DNA of 64,000 nucleotides from an uncultured Saprospiraceae bacterium (GCA_937941765.1 CALDGQ010000063.1:1-64000); one strand, 5' to 3'. Shown: positions 18,613-27,039, counted from the stretch's first letter. Made by a program: numbers and translations. Notes: generated by a model not told the origin, from the sequence alone.

Positions 18613-18709
18613 GTGTTTTGACACGATTTTTGACACAAAAATACGCGCCAAAACACTGAGCGAAATCAAAAAGCCTAGCGCTATCGCACTAGGCTTTTTG
18701 ATTTCGCTC
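18613..18709 (-). terminator. Two back-to-back hairpins downstream of rfbD
   Basis: The first hairpin met by the minus-strand transcript has perfect 21-base arms, 18658-18678 and 18689-18709, around a 10-base loop. Its core AAAAAGCCTAG...CTAGGCTTTTTG is a typical bidirectional terminator. The second has ~20-base arms at 18613-18632 and 18636-18656 with a 3-base loop; the two mismatches on the plus strand become G:U pairs on the minus-strand RNA, so it is better formed in that direction. The rest of the gap 18301-18754 shows nothing I can support. Confidence 0.8.
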
Positions 18710-18754
18710 CTGTGGAGCTTTACGGCCTTGTAAATATACTAATTGGTATATTTT

Positions 18755-19645
18755 CTAACTCGGCACTTCCGCTTTCAATAGCTTAAGGCAAGTATTCAAG
18801 CTATCTTTCCAATGAGGAATTTTTAGTCCAAAATGCTTTTTAATTTTCTTTTTGTTTAATACTGAAAATGGAGGTCTTTTTGCCGGAGTCGGGTATTGAT
18901 AAGATTCAATAGGGTTGACATCACATTTGATATTTTCAATTTCGAAAATAGCTTTTGCAAAATCATACCAACTGGTAACTCCTTCATTGCTGTAATGAAA
19001 AATACCACTGATTTCTAAAGGTTCTTTTTCTCCTTTTTCAACTTGTGTAAGTATTGTTAAAATAGCATCAGCAATATCGCCAGCATAAGTCGGGGTTCCG
19101 ATTTGATCAAACACAATTCCTAATTCATCTTTTTCTTTTCCAAGACGAATCATTGTTTTGACAAAGTTGTGTCCAAAAGTAGAGTAGACCCAGGAAGTAC
19201 GTAAAATCATTGTTTTAGGATTGCTACGCAAAGCCATGTCATCTCCTGCCAATTTTGTTTTAGCGTAAACACCTTGTGGATTGACTACATCTCCTTCTTT
19301 GAAAGGTGTGTTTTGGTCATTGTGATAAACATAGTCTGTAGAAATGTGTACCATTGGAATATCCTGTTTTAGACACCCATCAGCCAAATTTTTGACACCG
19401 TTTACATTAACACGATGCGCCAATTCGACTTCTGATTCAGCTTTATCTACGGCTGTAAATGCAGCACAATTAATAACATATGAAAATTTGTTTTCCTCAA
19501 AATAGGTTCTGACAGCATTATGATCAGTAATGTCTAAACCATCGACATCACAAAATGTAAATACGAAATGAGGATATTTTGAAGACAACTTTTGTAATTC
19601 TTGCCCTACTTGTCCATTAGATCCTGTTACTAGTACCTTGCTCAT
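18755..19645 (-). CDS. rfbD: dTDP-4-dehydrorhamnose reductase
   Basis: This enzyme does the last step of dTDP-L-rhamnose synthesis, the NADPH-dependent reduction of dTDP-4-keto-L-rhamnose. The Rossmann nucleotide-binding motif GSNGQVGQEL is at residues ~8-17. The SDR Thr/Tyr/Lys triad is seen in HISTDYVYHN and YAKTKLAGD. Length (296 residues) is normal. It starts 2 bases after the rfbC stop, so rfbC and rfbD are translated from one message. The rfbA and rfbB genes for the first two steps are not in the window. The rhamnose is probably used for surface polysaccharide. Confidence 0.95.
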   Translation of the reverse strand: MSKVLVTGSNGQVGQELQKLSSKYPHFVFTFCDVDGLDITDHNAVRTYFEENKFSYVINCAAFTAVDKAESEVELAHRVNVNGVKNLADGCLKQDIPMVHISTDYVYHNDQNTPFKEGDVVNPQGVYAKTKLAGDDMALRSNPKTMILRTSWVYSTFGHNFVKTMIRLGKEKDELGIVFDQIGTPTYAGDIADAILTILTQVEKGEKEPLEISGIFHYSNEGVTSWYDFAKAIFEIENIKCDVNPIESYQYPTPAKRPPFSVLNKKKIKKHFGLKIPHWKDSLNTCLKLLKAEVPS

Positions 19646-19647
19646 GT

Positions 19648-20211
19648 TTATATGTTGTAATCAATTAATGAATTTCTATGTTCACCAAATACAGGTGCTT
19701 TCCCATCTTTTTCTGATAAAACTGCTTCCTTCTCAGCAATTTGCCAGTCAATATTTAATTTCGGATCATTCCATTTGACAGCACCTTCGCTTTCTTTGGA
19801 ATAAAAATTATCTACTTTATAATAAAAAACAGCTTCAGGACTCAATACCACAAATCCATGTGCAAAACCACGTGGAACAAACAGCTGTGTCTTATTTTCT
19901 TCACTTAAAATGATTGAATAAGATTGACCATAAGTTGGTGAGTCATTACGAATATCAACAGCGACATCTAGCACTTTTCCACTCAACACTCTAACCAATT
20001 TTGCTTGTGCAAATTCGCCTACCTGATAATGTAATCCTCTCAAAACGCCAAAAGTAGATTTGGATTGATTGTCTTGGACAAAATTAGCAGAAATCCCGGC
20101 TTCTTTAAATGAATTTGCATTGAAACTTTCAAAGAAATAACCTCTGTCGTCTTCCCATACTTTAGGTTGAAAAACAGTTAACCCTTTAATAGGTGTTTCC
20201 GTAAATGACAT
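19648..20211 (-). CDS. rfbC: dTDP-4-dehydrorhamnose 3,5-epimerase
   Basis: This cupin-fold enzyme epimerises dTDP-4-keto-6-deoxyglucose at C3 and C5. The start MSFTETPIKGLTVFQPKVW, the DRGYFFESFN motif, FVQDNQSKSTFGVLRGLHYQ (with the active-site His) and VPRGFAHGFVVLS are all diagnostic. The length of 187 residues is usual. It lies 30 bases after der and 2 bases before rfbD on the same strand. The coupling of a ribosome-assembly GTPase with sugar genes is probably positional only. Confidence 0.95.
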   Translation of the reverse strand: MSFTETPIKGLTVFQPKVWEDDRGYFFESFNANSFKEAGISANFVQDNQSKSTFGVLRGLHYQVGEFAQAKLVRVLSGKVLDVAVDIRNDSPTYGQSYSIILSEENKTQLFVPRGFAHGFVVLSPEAVFYYKVDNFYSKESEGAVKWNDPKLNIDWQIAEKEAVLSEKDGKAPVFGEHRNSLIDYNI

Positions 20212-20241
20212 GATACGCTCTTTTAAATTTGTGAAGTAAAT

Positions 20242-21546
20242 TTAACTCTTCTTTCTGAAAAACAAACCAATTGGTACCCCAGAAAAATCATAATTTTTGC
20301 GCAATTGATTTTCAAGATAATGCTTGTAGTTTTCCTTAATATACTTAGGATTATTGCAGAAGAAAGCAAACGCTGGATAATAAGTTGGTAACTGAGTGAC
20401 ATATTTGATTTTCGCAAAATGACCTTTGTGATTTGGTGGTGGAAATTTTTCAATCGCCGCCAACATTACTTTGTTAAGCTCTGAAGTTTTGAGCTTCTTA
20501 TTCCTATTCTCAAATACTTGGAAAGCAGCTTCTACTGCCTTAAATACCCGTTGTTTCTCTAAAACAGAAATAAACAATATCGGAATGTCATTAAACGGAG
20601 CCAATCTATGTTTCAACTCTTTTTCTTTATCTCTCATCGTATTGCTCTCCTTCGACTCTAAGTCCCATTTGTTTACGAGCAACACAACACCTTTGTTTCG
20701 CTTGATTGCCAAACGGAATAGACTCATATCTTGTGCTTCAAGTCCAGAATTAGCCTCAATCATTAACAAAATGACATCTGCTTCGTCCATTGCTTTGATC
20801 GCACGCATAACCGAATAAAACTCTAAATCCTCATAAACTTTCGTTTTACGACGGATTCCAGCAGTATCGATAAGTAAAAATTCTTTGTCAAATTTGTTGT
20901 AATGACTATGAATAGAATCACGAGTTGTACCCGCAATGTCGGTGACGATATTTCTGTCTTCCCCAAGCAATACATTTACTAAAGAAGATTTTCCAACATT
21001 GGGTTGACCAATAATTGCAAATTTGGGAAGCTTACTATCAATTGGTTCAACATCTATTATTTTATCGGTAATTGCATCCAACATGTCACCGGTACCAGAT
21101 CCAGTCACCGAGGAAATGAAATAGGTTTCTTCAATTCCGATACTCCAAAATTCATTGGCTTCTAACAATCGCTGGTTGTTGTCTACTTTGTTGACAACTA
21201 ATATGACTTCTTTTTCAGATTTGCGGAGCATGTTTGCGACATCATCATCCAAATCTGTAATTCCCGTCGCAACATCTACCATGAAAACAATCACAGCCGC
21301 TTCAGCGATGGCAATTTCAACTTGAGACTTGATGGCTTGTTCGAAAATATCATCTGATGAAGTTACAAATCCACCAGTGTCAATGACGGTAAATTTCTTA
21401 CCATTCCATTCACTGGTTCCATATTGACGGTCACGTGTCACGCCGCTTTCATCATCAATAATTGCTTGACGTTCGCCGATTAGACGATTGAAAAGGGTTG
21501 ATTTTCCAACATTTGGACGCCCAACTATAGCGACAATATTTCCCAT
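20242..21546 (-). CDS. der: GTPase Der (EngA), ribosome assembly
   Basis: This double-domain GTPase is needed for 50S subunit maturation. Domain 1 has GRPNVGKSTLFNRL, DTGG and NKVD. Domain 2 has GQPNVGKSSLVNVL, DTAGIRRK and NKWDLESK. The C-terminal KH-like domain ends FSGVPIGLFFRKKS. Length (434 residues) is normal. It is followed by rfbC after 30 bases. The related GTPase era lies upstream on the same strand, 323 bases away. Confidence 0.97.
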   Translation of the reverse strand: MGNIVAIVGRPNVGKSTLFNRLIGERQAIIDDESGVTRDRQYGTSEWNGKKFTVIDTGGFVTSSDDIFEQAIKSQVEIAIAEAAVIVFMVDVATGITDLDDDVANMLRKSEKEVILVVNKVDNNQRLLEANEFWSIGIEETYFISSVTGSGTGDMLDAITDKIIDVEPIDSKLPKFAIIGQPNVGKSSLVNVLLGEDRNIVTDIAGTTRDSIHSHYNKFDKEFLLIDTAGIRRKTKVYEDLEFYSVMRAIKAMDEADVILLMIEANSGLEAQDMSLFRLAIKRNKGVVLLVNKWDLESKESNTMRDKEKELKHRLAPFNDIPILFISVLEKQRVFKAVEAAFQVFENRNKKLKTSELNKVMLAAIEKFPPPNHKGHFAKIKYVTQLPTYYPAFAFFCNNPKYIKENYKHYLENQLRKNYDFSGVPIGLFFRKKS

Positions 21547-21597
21547 TTGATTTAGTAGTTTAGTAGGATTAGGATTCTTAGTTAATAAAATAAGGAT

Positions 21598-21723
21598 CTA
21601 ATTCTTCTCTTTTTTAAACTTAGCTTCCAAGGAATCTTCTTTATTGTCACTTTTCCATTGATGAAAAGTAACCAAAAATCTAGATTTTGTAAACTCGTCC
21701 CTCAAACATACAAAATCCGCCAC
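21598..21723 (-). other. Possible small ORF or coding remnant between era and der
   Basis: The 323-base gap 21547-21869 has one notable stretch: a 41-codon minus-strand frame with a GTG start at 21723 and TAG at 21600-21598. Its translation contains TKSRFLVTFHQWKSDNKED followed by SLEAKFKKEKN. Similar FLVTFHQWKSD strings recur in other Bacteroidota intergenic DNA as I remember it, so this may be a repeat or gene relic and not an expressed peptide. The nucleotide stretch also has a small hairpin ACTTTTCcattgatGAAAAGT. Confidence 0.3.
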
Positions 21724-21869
21724 CCGCTACAAAACCCTGCTAGCGTTTAATTGAAGGTAAGTGTTTAACAATAAATACACGCAAGTGAATTGAATAAGCT
21801 GCTAATTCTATAAGTTTTAAATTCCTCGAAATAGAATTTAACTTCTATTTAGACTGCAAAGTTCTTCTT

Positions 21870-22763
21870 TTATTGCTGATAACCAAAATGTTTCAGCATT
21901 TGTTCGTCATCTCTCCAGCCATCTTTGACTTTAACACTTAGGTCTAGAAACACCCGATGATCTAAGAATGCTTCGATGTCTTTCCTGGCTTCAGTTCCTA
22001 ATTTTTTTATTGCTGAACCATCTTTGCCAATAAGGATAGGTTTTTGTGATTTACGAGCAGCAAAAATGGTAGCTCCAATCTTAATAATCGGTCCGCTTTT
22101 CGAATCCGATTCTTTGAAGTAATCAATCGCTACTTCACAAGAGTAAGGCACTTCTTGTTTGTATTGTTGTAATATTTTTTCTCGGATAATTTCAGAAACA
22201 AAAAATCGCTCAGACTTATCAGTCAATTGATCTTTTGGATAAAAAGCAGGTCCTTCTTTAATATTTTCTTTGATGGCTTTCAAAATTTCTTCTGTTCCCA
22301 AACTATTCAATGCAGAGATTGGAAAAACTTCTTTGAACTTAATTTGATCGGTCCATTCTTTAATAACTAACAATACATCTTCTTTAGGTCGAAGATCAAT
22401 TTTGTTGACAATTAGAAAGAGTGGTATGTCTACTTTTTTGAGTCGCTCATAAACAGGATGATCTGCTTCATATTTTTCAAACATATCAGTAACAAATAAC
22501 ATTACATCTGCATCTTCAAAAGTAGTGCTGACGAAGTTGTTCATTTTTTCCTGCATCTTATAATGTGGCTCATTGATAAAGCCGGGAGTGTCGGAAAAGA
22601 CAATTTGACAATCCTCTTCATTGATGATTCCCATGATGCGGTGACGTGTTGTTTGTGGTTTGCTTGTGATGATGGACATTTTCATTCCTACCAAAGCATT
22701 CATTAATGTTGATTTTCCAACATTAGGACGACCTACGATATTTACAAAACCAGACTTATGCAT
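21870..22763 (-). CDS. era: GTPase Era, 16S rRNA-binding
   Basis: This GTPase assists 30S assembly and binds the 3' end of 16S rRNA. GTPase motifs are GRPNVGKSTLMNAL (G1), FSDTPGF (G3) and IVNKIDL (G4). The C-terminal KH domain contains GKDGSAIKKLGTEARKDIE and ends MLKHFGYQQ. Length (297 residues) is normal. A palindromic intergenic unit (22791-22878) sits 28 bases upstream of the start codon, between era and the preceding hypothetical gene, and could influence its expression. Confidence 0.97.
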   Translation of the reverse strand: MHKSGFVNIVGRPNVGKSTLMNALVGMKMSIITSKPQTTRHRIMGIINEEDCQIVFSDTPGFINEPHYKMQEKMNNFVSTTFEDADVMLFVTDMFEKYEADHPVYERLKKVDIPLFLIVNKIDLRPKEDVLLVIKEWTDQIKFKEVFPISALNSLGTEEILKAIKENIKEGPAFYPKDQLTDKSERFFVSEIIREKILQQYKQEVPYSCEVAIDYFKESDSKSGPIIKIGATIFAARKSQKPILIGKDGSAIKKLGTEARKDIEAFLDHRVFLDLSVKVKDGWRDDEQMLKHFGYQQ

Positions 22764-22790
22764 AAATTTGTAATTAGGAGAACGTTTGAA

Positions 22791-22878
22791 ACCCTTGAAA
22801 GGGCTAACTAAAAAAATATAAAGTGGAAAACTTAAAAACTAATCGATTTTGATTGAAAAGAGAAGCCCTTTCAAGGGT
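22791..22878. repeat. MITE-like palindromic unit upstream of era
   Basis: This is an 88-base unit with perfect 15-base terminal inverted repeats, ACCCTTGAAAGGGCT at 22791-22805 and AGCCCTTTCAAGGGT at 22864-22878. Each end is itself a near palindrome (CCCTT-GA-AAGGG). It has the same size and end sequence as the two units at 57806-58009, though the inside is diverged. It fills most of the 119 bases between the hypothetical gene's stop and the era start. Confidence 0.65.
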
Positions 22879-22882
22879 AATC

Positions 22883-23464
22883 CTAAGTCAATCTTTTGAC
22901 ATCAAATTGAACCATTGAGTCAATCGCTTGAAAAAAGACAGATGGTTTTTGAGGTCTCCAATTAAGGTGGTTAAATTCTTCACCAAAGTTAATAAAATGA
23001 TGTAAACTATTCTCCTTCATTTCTATCATCACATGATCCAAGGTATTGAGGAAAGTAATCCATCCATCATTTTCAGCAACATCTTCATACCACTCTTCAT
23101 AGTAACAATCATCTGAGCCATGAAAGTTCAAGACATTTTCACAAAGAATGATGAATTTATGAACACCATTTTTTGATAAATGATCGATCAATCGACGCTT
23201 CAAAAACATGACATCATTTTGTAAGCAATCGTTCCATTCACCAATTAATTCGATAATTGTATATCCTTCTTTATAATCTACAAAAAGTATCTTGGAATAA
23301 AGGGTAGTAGAACCAAATTCATCCCATTGTGGATGAATGAAGTAGTTGTATATTTTTTTTGTGAATCGAAATTCATCATAGGTACGACCATAGAATGGAG
23401 ATAGCTTGTCCTCGGCAGCTACATAATGATGTCTCCATTTATAATGTGGTTCTATGTCGTGCAT
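22883..23464 (-). CDS. Conserved hypothetical protein (193 residues)
   Basis: I do not recognise a named family. The protein is soluble, acidic and aromatic-rich, with no signal peptide or membrane helix. Visible features are an N-terminal basic/aromatic stretch (DIEPHYKWRHHYVAAEDKL), a central alpha/beta-like segment with hydrophobic strands (GYTIIELIGEW, HKFIILCENVLNFHG), and a C-terminal part with NHLNWRPQKPSVFFQAID. The look of strand-helix alternation with DHVMIEM suggests a STAS-like or small alpha/beta fold, but this is only a guess. It is upstream of era on the same strand with a repeat unit between them. Confidence 0.75.
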   Translation of the reverse strand: MHDIEPHYKWRHHYVAAEDKLSPFYGRTYDEFRFTKKIYNYFIHPQWDEFGSTTLYSKILFVDYKEGYTIIELIGEWNDCLQNDVMFLKRRLIDHLSKNGVHKFIILCENVLNFHGSDDCYYEEWYEDVAENDGWITFLNTLDHVMIEMKENSLHHFINFGEEFNHLNWRPQKPSVFFQAIDSMVQFDVKRLT

Positions 23465-23649
23465 ATAATTTGCAAAAGTGTTTGATGAATTTATAATTAA
23501 GATACCAGATTAATTTTAAAAAATCTATTTGCATAAAAGATTTAAAATTATATGGATGGCTATTTTTTATAACGATTGTTCTGCAAATTAAATCAAATTT
23601 ATCCTCATTTGATAATTTTAGTTGTTCAATATTTAAGTAGATTTAGAAT

Positions 23650-24165
23650 GTGAAAAAAGAACCGCTACATATCATTATTACAGGTCCTGAATCCGCTGGC
23701 AAAACAACGTTGACTTTGCATTTGGCACATCAATTAAATGCGCCTTGGAATGCAGAAGTTGCACGCACTTTTTTGGAAGCGATCAATAGACCTTACACCC
23801 AAGATGATATCTTAACAATTGCTAGTCTCCAATTGTTTAATCTAAACGCTGCAAAAGAAAAAGCAGCACCCATTCATATTTTTGATACTAGTTTCTTAGT
23901 CCTTAAAATTTGGTTGAAGGAAAAATATAACACAACTGTTACATGGATTGAAGAAACCCTTCAAAATGCTGATAATGAACTGTACATTCTTTGTAAACCT
24001 GATATTCCATGGGAACCAGATCCGCAACGGGAGAATGAGTTGGATCGAGATCGGTTGTTTGAGATTTATGAGAAGGAATTGATAGATTTGGGGAAACGAT
24101 ATTTGGTGGTTTCTGGGAGTCCGGATGAGCGGGTTGAGATGGTTAAAGAATTTTTGAAAGTTTAA
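23650..24165 (+). CDS. NadR-like AAA-type nucleoside kinase (PF13521-like)
   Basis: The P-loop GPESAGKTTL is at residues ~12-21, followed by EVARTFLE, a combination seen in the ribosylnicotinamide kinase domain of NadR and in stand-alone Bacteroidota NadR-like ATPases. A DTSF motif and the segment KPDIPWEPDPQREN with DRDRLFEIY are also family-like. Length (171 residues) fits a single kinase domain without the nucleotidyltransferase domain. The start is GTG at 23650; the overlapping ATG at 23648 is out of frame and stops at once. Such kinases often sit beside Pnu-type vitamin transporters. Here the neighbour is a TPP-riboswitch-controlled receptor, so a role in thiamine or NAD salvage is possible. 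Confidence 0.8.
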   Translation: MKKEPLHIIITGPESAGKTTLTLHLAHQLNAPWNAEVARTFLEAINRPYTQDDILTIASLQLFNLNAAKEKAAPIHIFDTSFLVLKIWLKEKYNTTVTWIEETLQNADNELYILCKPDIPWEPDPQRENELDRDRLFEIYEKELIDLGKRYLVVSGSPDERVEMVKEFLKV

Positions 24166-24206
24166 TGTAAAAAGCATAACAGCATAACCGTAGAACCGTA
24201 AAATGT

Positions 24207-24304
24207 CCAACCGCAAAACCGTAGAAGTTGAGTATATGGACGAAAATACTTGGCTCACGTTTGGCTCGCATACTCAACTTCGACATTCAATATTCTGCGG
24301 TTGG
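24207..24304. repeat. Nested inverted repeat between the NadR-like gene and the TPP riboswitch
   Basis: Outer arms CCAACCGCA (24207-24215) and TGCGGTTGG (24296-24304) enclose perfect 12-base inner arms GAAGTTGAGTAT (24224-24235) and ATACTCAACTTC (24270-24281). The sequence before it repeats ACCGTAGAA and AACCGTA. The layout resembles the palindromic element at 9551-9772 but the sequences are different. It could act as a terminator for the upstream gene, although no T-run follows. Confidence 0.5.
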
Positions 24305-24330
24305 ATATTCTGCAGTTCATTTAAAAATCT

Positions 24331-24338
24331 TATCTTCG
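24331..24338 (+). promoter_or_regulatory. Candidate -7 box for the riboswitch transcript
   Basis: TATCTTCG differs by one base from TAnnTTTG and would start transcription roughly 5-10 bases before the TPP riboswitch. There is no clear -33 element. Confidence 0.4.
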
Positions 24339-24349
24339 CATTATCAACA

Positions 24350-24424
24350 AAAAGGGGTGCCTTACTATTCAGGCTGAGATCATACCCGTTGAACCTGGCC
24401 AGGTAATTCTGGTAAGGAATGATG
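24350..24424 (+). ncRNA. TPP riboswitch (THI element)
   Basis: The conserved thiamine pyrophosphate aptamer core is present in order: GGGGTGCC (24354-24361), GGCTGAGAT (24372-24380) with the CTGAGA box, ATACCCGTTGAACCTG (24382-24397), a variable hairpin CCAGGTAATTCTGG, and AAGGAATGAT (24414-24423). These match the pyrimidine- and pyrophosphate-sensing arms. A short palindromic stretch TGTACACTGTACA follows at 24423-24435. There is no obvious T-run terminator before the start codon 88 bases later, so control may be at translation. It should switch off the downstream receptor gene when TPP is abundant. Confidence 0.95.
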
Positions 24425-24511
24425 TACACTGTACAACATAAATATTTTGAGTTTTTTGTTATACGCGTAATGCGTATTAGCTATTATTCACTTTTATTAA
24501 AAATGTAACTA

Positions 24512-26956
24512 ATGAAAAGAGTTATAGGTTTATGGATGTTATTGTTGATATCGATTACGGGATATACACAACATGATTTGTCAGGTATTGTAATTGATGA
24601 AAACGAAGACCCAATTGTTGGTGCATCGATTGAAATTGAAAACACTGCCTTTCAAACATTTACAGATTCAAATGGGAATTTTTTCTTGCAAAATGTTCCA
24701 GCTGGTAAGATTTCAATTGTAACTAATTTTTTTGGATATGCTATCGATCGGGTAGAAATAGATGTGGACAAAGATAAAGATTTAACCATCACTTTAGTTC
24801 CAAGTCCTTTTCAAATAACACCTATTGAAGTCATATCGAACTGGGCAAAAAAAAATGCACCCATTACGCAAACCAATCTTGATGAAGAGACCATTCAAAA
24901 AAATAATTTAGGTCAAGATGTCCCATATTTGTTGAAAGCGACACCGTCGGTTGTTGTGACTTCTGATGGAGGAACGGGCATCGGATACACTGGCATCCGT
25001 ATCCGTGGAAGTGACCCCACTCGTGTCAATGTTACCATCAACGGAATCGCCTTGAATGACACTGAATCCCAAGGTGTTTTTTGGGTAGATTTGCCAGACT
25101 TTGCGAGTAGTACCAACAACATTCAAATACAACGTGGAGTAGGGACTTCGACAAACGGAGCAGGCGCTTTTGGTGGTTCTATTAACCTGAATACCAATCA
25201 GATACACGAAAAAGCATATGGAGGTTTCGCTGCTTCTATCGGCTCCTTTAATACCCAAAAATTAAGTGTAAAAGCTGGAACTGGGTTGATTAATAAACAC
25301 TTCTTTTTAGATGGTAGAATTTCAACAATTCAATCAGATGGATATGTAGATCGTGCTTCCTCAGATTTGAAATCTTTTTACGTTTCAGGTGGATATTTAG
25401 GGAAGAAAAATTCTTTATACATCAACGTTTTTAGTGGTCATGAAATCACTTACCAAGCCTGGAATGGTTTGCCAGCACAACTGATTGATACCAATCGTAC
25501 TTTCAATACAGCTGGTATGGAAAAAGTGGGCACTCCTTATGAAAATGAAGTGGATGACTATACGCAAACACATTACCAAATACATTACAATCATGACATC
25601 GATAGAGATTGGTCCGTTAATGGAAAACTGAATTACACCAAAGGAAAAGGATTTTTCGAACAATATAAAGCCGATGAAGATTTAATAGACTATAACATTG
25701 TTTATTCAGATAGTACTTTGACAGATGATCTTGTAAGAAGAAGATGGTTGGATAATGATTTTTATGGTTTTAATGTTGGATTGAATTATCGACCTACTAA
25801 TAAAAAATATGATGCTAAATTTGGATTCTCTCGTTTTGAATATGTCGGGAAACATTTTGGAGAAGCGATTTGGACTCTAGCACAAGGTGATATATCCAAT
25901 CGATCTAACTATTATGATAATGAAGGTTATAAAAAAGATGAATCCGTTTTCGGAATGTTGAACTATAGTTTTACTAACAAATTAAATGGATACCTAGACT
26001 TGCAAGGACGATTGGTTACTTATGAATTTGAAGGATTTGATAATGATGGAAATCTTGTAGAACAAGATGATCGATTGTTTTTCTTCAATCCTAAAGTTGG
26101 GTTGAATTATGCATTAACAGAAAAACAAAATCTATATGCCTATTTCGGAATAGGAAATAAAGAGCCGAATCGAAATGACTACACGGAGTCCAGCCCAAGC
26201 AGTCGACCTAAGCATGAAACTTTATATAATGCAGAACTAGGATATCGTTATCAGGCAAATGATTTGAATTTTGGTGCCAATCTATATTTCATGGACTATA
26301 AAAATCAATTGGCCTTAAATGGTCAAATCAATGATGTAGGTGCAGCTACTCGTATCAACATTGAAGATAGTTACCGAGCAGGAATAGAGTTGGATGCAGC
26401 ATTGAAATTAAAACAAGGTGTTTACTTTTCGACTGCATTGACACTTTCTCAGAACAAAGTCAAAATATTTGATGAATATATAGACAATTGGGATACTTGG
26501 GGACAGGAAGTGATTCAACATGAAAATACTGATTTATCATTTTCTCCAAGTGTGATATGGGCTGGTGAAATCGGTTATGATATCATGACACCATTTGAAA
26601 GTGATGATTTGAGTATTGATTTATCTGTCCTTGGCAAATATGTCGGAAAGCAATTCATTGACAATACTTCAAATGAAAATACTTCATTGGATGCTTATTT
26701 CTATAACGACGCAAGGATTGGAATTTCTTACAACAGAGGATGGTTGAAAAATGCAAAACTGACTTTCTTGGTTCGTAATTTATTTGACCAAAAATATATC
26801 ACGAATGCATGGACCTATCGCTATATCTCTGAAGGCTATGATGGAAGACCGGATGATCCTTATACTAGACTAGAAGGTGGAAATACTTATAACTTGACTG
26901 GTTTTTATCCACAAGCAGGGAGGAATTATTTGTTGGGATTGGAGATTGGTTTTTAA
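24512..26956 (+). CDS. TonB-dependent receptor, TPP-riboswitch controlled (probable thiamine-compound importer)
   Basis: The signal peptide is MKRVIGLWMLLLISITGYTQ. An N-terminal carboxypeptidase-regulatory-like domain (LSGIVIDENEDPIVGASIEI) is followed by a plug with QDVPYLLKATPSVVVTSDGG, IRGSDPTRVNVTINGI and IQIQRGVGTSTNGAGAFGG. A 22-strand-type barrel follows, ending RNYLLGLEIGF with a terminal Phe. It is 814 residues, normal for the family. The TPP riboswitch directly upstream is known in Bacteroidota to control thiamine-related outer membrane receptors (OMR1), usually with pnuT and thiamine pyrophosphokinase. Those partners are not here: the next gene is convergent. The substrate call rests on the riboswitch. 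Confidence 0.92.
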   Translation: MKRVIGLWMLLLISITGYTQHDLSGIVIDENEDPIVGASIEIENTAFQTFTDSNGNFFLQNVPAGKISIVTNFFGYAIDRVEIDVDKDKDLTITLVPSPFQITPIEVISNWAKKNAPITQTNLDEETIQKNNLGQDVPYLLKATPSVVVTSDGGTGIGYTGIRIRGSDPTRVNVTINGIALNDTESQGVFWVDLPDFASSTNNIQIQRGVGTSTNGAGAFGGSINLNTNQIHEKAYGGFAASIGSFNTQKLSVKAGTGLINKHFFLDGRISTIQSDGYVDRASSDLKSFYVSGGYLGKKNSLYINVFSGHEITYQAWNGLPAQLIDTNRTFNTAGMEKVGTPYENEVDDYTQTHYQIHYNHDIDRDWSVNGKLNYTKGKGFFEQYKADEDLIDYNIVYSDSTLTDDLVRRRWLDNDFYGFNVGLNYRPTNKKYDAKFGFSRFEYVGKHFGEAIWTLAQGDISNRSNYYDNEGYKKDESVFGMLNYSFTNKLNGYLDLQGRLVTYEFEGFDNDGNLVEQDDRLFFFNPKVGLNYALTEKQNLYAYFGIGNKEPNRNDYTESSPSSRPKHETLYNAELGYRYQANDLNFGANLYFMDYKNQLALNGQINDVGAATRINIEDSYRAGIELDAALKLKQGVYFSTALTLSQNKVKIFDEYIDNWDTWGQEVIQHENTDLSFSPSVIWAGEIGYDIMTPFESDDLSIDLSVLGKYVGKQFIDNTSNENTSLDAYFYNDARIGISYNRGWLKNAKLTFLVRNLFDQKYITNAWTYRYISEGYDGRPDDPYTRLEGGNTYNLTGFYPQAGRNYLLGLEIGF

Positions 26957-27005
26957 GTAGTTTACTAAAACTTTTAAAGTTCGGTAACTTAAATTTTTAG
27001 TAAAT

Positions 27006-27039
27006 AAAAAAGGATTGTGCAAAGCACAATCCTTTTTTT
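27006..27039. terminator. Bidirectional terminator between convergent genes
   Basis: AAAAAAGGATTGTGC (27006-27020) pairs perfectly with GCACAATCCTTTTTT (27024-27038) around AAA. It has T-runs on both strands, between the receptor (+) and the outer membrane protein gene (-). Confidence 0.92.

Noticed and set aside
23512-23556. AT-only inverted repeat upstream of the NadR-like gene
   Set aside because: Composed almost only of A and T with a 3-base bulge; such pairing is expected by chance in AT-rich DNA.
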